Part shown: one piece after another, positions 61,186 to 64,000 of the stretch | How positions within the stretch are numbered: position 1 is the stretch's first letter | Layout of the letters: each line of letters starts with the position of its first letter | Assembly: GCF_900963305.1 (NCBI RefSeq) | Contig: NC_042518.1 | Location: 16,878,486-16,942,485, forward strand | Source of the DNA: Echeneis naucrates | Taxonomy: Eukaryota; Chordata; Actinopteri; Carangiformes; Echeneidae | Direction of reading: 5' to 3' | Length of the DNA: 64,000 bases | Notes under the pieces: model-generated | What the model saw: only the letters and a program-made list of their open reading frames with translations | What the model was told of the DNA's origin: nothing | Databases searched by the model: none | Made by a program: the position numbers and the translations under genes

Positions 61186-64000
61186 CTAACTGTTCCACCA
61201 CGACAGCAGCCCGAGCCCCGGCTCACAGATGGTCCCCTGAAACAACAGAACAAAGAGGGGTGGGGGGGGGGGGGTCAGAAGGATGTGACGCTTTAGTTTG
61301 GTTACAGATCTCAGCTTTGTTGCTTCGCTGGCTAGTTTTAGTTCATCTATTAAGGAAGGCCAACTTCATAAATCTGGTGAACATGAGTATAAGCACTGAA
61401 TCACAGTGGCAACGGGCACAACCTGTTTACCACCACAGTGCTCACGTGGTTGGCACTTCTCTTAACTGACAGCTGCAAACCGAAAGTTGAGGTTATTCTG
61501 TTGCACTGCCATCTGTGAAGTGAAGCCTGCAAACCAAGCAGCAACACTACGTGATCTTACCCATTTGTTTGTGAGCGGGCATTTTAAAGCACAGCTGGTA
61601 TTGTTGGCCATCTTGTTTTTTGTTTTTTTTTTTAAAGCAGAAGAAACCATCTTTGGAGGAGCCGAGGAAGGAGAGCTGGATGTGACCTGCTCTGTACTCT
61701 GTCTTGATTTTATGGTGCAAACCCTGCTGTATCATCTATTTTCCTGTAAATCAAATCAAATTTATTTAAATAGCGCTAAATCGTAGCAAAGTTACATCAA
61801 GGCACTTTACGCATAGAGCAGGTCTCGACCAAACTCCTTATGAAGTTGTCAAAGAGATCCAACATGTAACACATCATTGTAACTACACATATAGCTCCAC
61901 TTAGGTTCAACCTACGAGTGATCTGAGCCACAATGGATTTTCATAGGTTTATAAAAACAGGGCGTTTATTTGAGTGGATCCGCTGGTGATGTAAATGTGT
62001 GAGACCAATGAAATGTATTCTTACAATCAGAGTGTACGGTGGCTCTTTCTTCTCTCCCCTCTCCTCTGCTGGAGGCGCCGTTGATTGTCCTGGTTGAGCC
62101 GGAGTCTCTTTCGCTGCAGTGGCTGGGCCTGTTGGCGACGTATCGACAAAGAGTTCATCTGCCACCCGAAAACGGATCTCCTCCCCTTGGTCCATGTAGA
62201 GGTCATGGGCCCCTTCATCTGTCTCATACTCCCAAAGCCAAACTTGCTCAGCTTCATCACTGAAGCTGAAGCTAAGGAAGAGCTACAGTTGCAATGATGA
62301 TTACATTAAAGGTGAATATTTGAACAGATTTGAATTAAAATCAGACCTTACAGCTTTCTCAGTTTCCTGTATCAGTGAATTGAATTATTTTTTTGTAAAT
62401 GACTCAGGTTGAAAATTTCCAGGAAAATCTTTTGTGCTCTCCTACAGCAGATTGTCATTGTAATATACACCTATTAGGTAAACTGATGCTGCTTAAGGTC
62501 TATTCGGTTCTGCTGAAATATTCATTCATCTTCAACCGCCTATCTGTTTCCAGGTCGCAGGGGGTGCTGGAACCAATCCCAGCTCACACTGGACGAGGAC
62601 GGGGTCACCCTGGATAGGTCACCAGCACATCACAGGGACAACACACAAGAGACAGACAGAGACCAACAACCACTCACACTCAGACCTAAAGACAATTTAG
62701 AGTCACCTATTAACAAACATTATGTCTTTGGACGGTGGGAGGAAACCGCAGTAAACTCACGCAGGCACAGGGAGAACATGCAACTCCTTAAAAAACACAG
62801 AAAGGCCTGAGGCCAAGAACCAAACACACAACCTTCTTATTGTGGGGCAACAGCACTAACCGATATTCTGCAGCACTGCTCTGCTGAAACATTAGTGCAT
62901 AAAATTAACAAAATGGGAGATGTGACGGAGCAATGACAATGAAGTGTGGAAACATACTTGATTTGTGACATTTAGTCTAGTTCATTAACTTAAACCATCC
63001 AGCAAACTTTGTTCTGAGCCTATCAGTGAAGGCTGGACATACAGACATTCATAAAACTGTATCGCTCCAACATACCATTTAAAGAGATTGAAATCCACTA
63101 GCTTGTGTTGTGTTAGCTACCAGGCAGAACTTACTATTTTGAAATATTTAACATTAAGCACTGGAGAGTGAAGTATGGTTTATTGTTAAAAATATAGTCA
63201 ATAGTTTAAATGTAATAACAGCGGCAGTGTAACAGCTAGTATTGTTGCCTCACAGCGAGAGGGTCATGGGTTTTATTTCTGTGGGGAATTTGCCCGTAGG
63301 TCTCAGTGTCAGCCCTCGGCGCAGAACAAAACGTTTCTTCTTCACAATCTGTTACTTCGTTGTTTTGATGAACCACAGTACACTGAACAGAGTGATTGAT
63401 CGAAAGGTTTTGTTAATTCTACATGTAAGGCACAAACATTTTGAAGGCAAAGCTGCTCTGCTGATGAAGTCACAAGGATACAATTTTGCAGGTTGCTGGA
63501 GAGACTCTGGTGGAATGAGAATGTCATCAAAGAAATCCATTGTGACTGAAACAGAGAGACAGTGTGCAGTCACTGTTTACACATTCCCACAGATGAATTA
63601 AGATTACTGTTGTGAGAGTAAAGAACAATAAGAATAATCATTTGGAGTAGATATGATTTCTGTCTTTAATGATATGTCCTATTTCCGTTTTTGATTAATT
63701 AATAAATTATTTTTCAAATATCTTTGCTGACATAAATATGTGTAGTTGTGTTTGTTGTACAAAAATAAAATTTAAAACAGAATTACACTAAGTGGAGGGA
63801 CAAAAGAACTGACAGCTTTTGTACATTTATTTTTAAAAAAATATATATATTCTTTATTTTTTTCCCTTACTAGCAACAAATTCTCAAGTGCTTATGTGGA
63901 GAACTATTCAAAAAAGTTGCACTGATAAAACAAAGCTTACCATGAACTCCCTCCTGGCTGCAGTATTTGATCTTGCCGACCAGGATCTCATCAAGGAAAG
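61186..64000 (-). CDS. polr3h: POLR3H (RPC8), RNA polymerase III stalk subunit, C-terminal exons
   Basis: RPC8 is the Rpb7-like subunit of the Pol III stalk, paired with CRCP/RPC9, and acts in initiation of tRNA and 5S transcription. Four exons are inside the window: 63941-64000 (continues beyond the right edge), 63482-63545, 62025-62259 and 61186-61236. They join in phase and encode about 136 residues, the last two-thirds of the usual roughly 204. Diagnostic segments are [63 protein letters not shown] and the end [12 protein letters not shown]. The variable acidic/proline loop before the last strand is longer than I recall for human. A KRRRK-like frame just past the stop is out of frame and not part of the protein. 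The start is not in the window. Confidence 0.95.
61258..62024. other. POLR3H last intron
   Basis: It contains a G-run at 61262-61274 and a common teleost repeat at 61745-61865. The ORFs here have no protein-like features. Confidence 0.45.
61745..61865 (+). repeat. Common teleost interspersed repeat fragment
   Basis: The string aatcaaatcaaatttattt, then atagcgctaaatc and caaggcactttac, then agcaggtctcgacc, is a frequent element in fish genomes. It appears in opposite orientation as only its tail at 55918-55978. Its family name cannot be given with certainty. Confidence 0.55.
62516..62862 (-). repeat. L2-type LINE 3'-tail fragment, long copy (copy 5)
   Basis: Starts at ttcattcatcttcaaccgcc and carries all the blocks of copy 4, including tatgtctttggacggtggga and gagaacatgcaactcc. 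It lies in the POLR3H intron 62260-63481, in the same orientation as the other large copies. Confidence 0.75.

Noticed and set aside
61021-61190. Basic minus-strand frame with KSKKDRRRRK as a possible protein end
   Set aside because: It is out of frame with POLR3H. The conserved [10 protein letters not shown] ending uses another frame and stops at 61186; the basic frame lies in the 3' UTR.

Overview
The window is vertebrate nuclear DNA, almost certainly from a percomorph-type ray-finned fish. Genes have many short coding exons with GT..AG introns and vertebrate proteins. The gaps hold low-complexity tracts and teleost repeat fragments, mostly tails of an L2-type LINE. No prokaryotic feature is seen. 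All exon models were built by hand from reading frames, splice signals and remembered family sequences; no search was run.

Layout: (1) 1-3811 (+), the 3' part of a giant interferon-inducible GTPase exon (VLIG/GVIN type), apparently broken by a small frame-changing deletion. (2) 5166-6098 (-), a complete 133-aa prototype galectin. (3) about 6200-10100, repeats and one unrecognised minus-strand ORF. (4) 10825-14957 (+), complete PICK1 (PDZ + BAR). (5) 16356-16428 (+), tRNA-Arg(CCU). (6) 16707-23607 (+), complete PLBD1, whose introns carry LTR-type fossils. (7) 25297-27805 (+), a BAFF receptor (TNFRSF13C) with three tandem copies of the short cysteine module where mammals have one. (8) 29092-39974 (-), complete GUCY2C in 27 coding exons, 1,082 aa. 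(9) 40-45.6 kb, a gap with no gene seen. (10) 45955-51519 (+), complete PMM1. (11) 52-56.9 kb, repeats. (12) 56991-58845 (-), complete CSDC2. (13) 61186-64000 (-), the last four coding exons of POLR3H, running off the right edge.

The genes are not an operon and do not share a pathway. They include immune genes (VLIG, galectin, BAFF receptor), a gut peptide receptor (GUCY2C), a lysosomal hydrolase (PLBD1) and housekeeping genes (PMM1, POLR3H, tRNA). The order is informative: LGALS, PICK1, TNFRSF13C, PMM1, CSDC2 and POLR3H have human counterparts on 22q13, while PLBD1 and GUCY2C are on human 12p12-13. The fish segment therefore interleaves the two halves of an old 12/22 linkage.

The best candidate for something undescribed is the triplicated ligand-binding module of the BAFF receptor. 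Next come the unrecognised minus-strand ORF near 8.3-8.8 kb and the possibly disabled VLIG copy.
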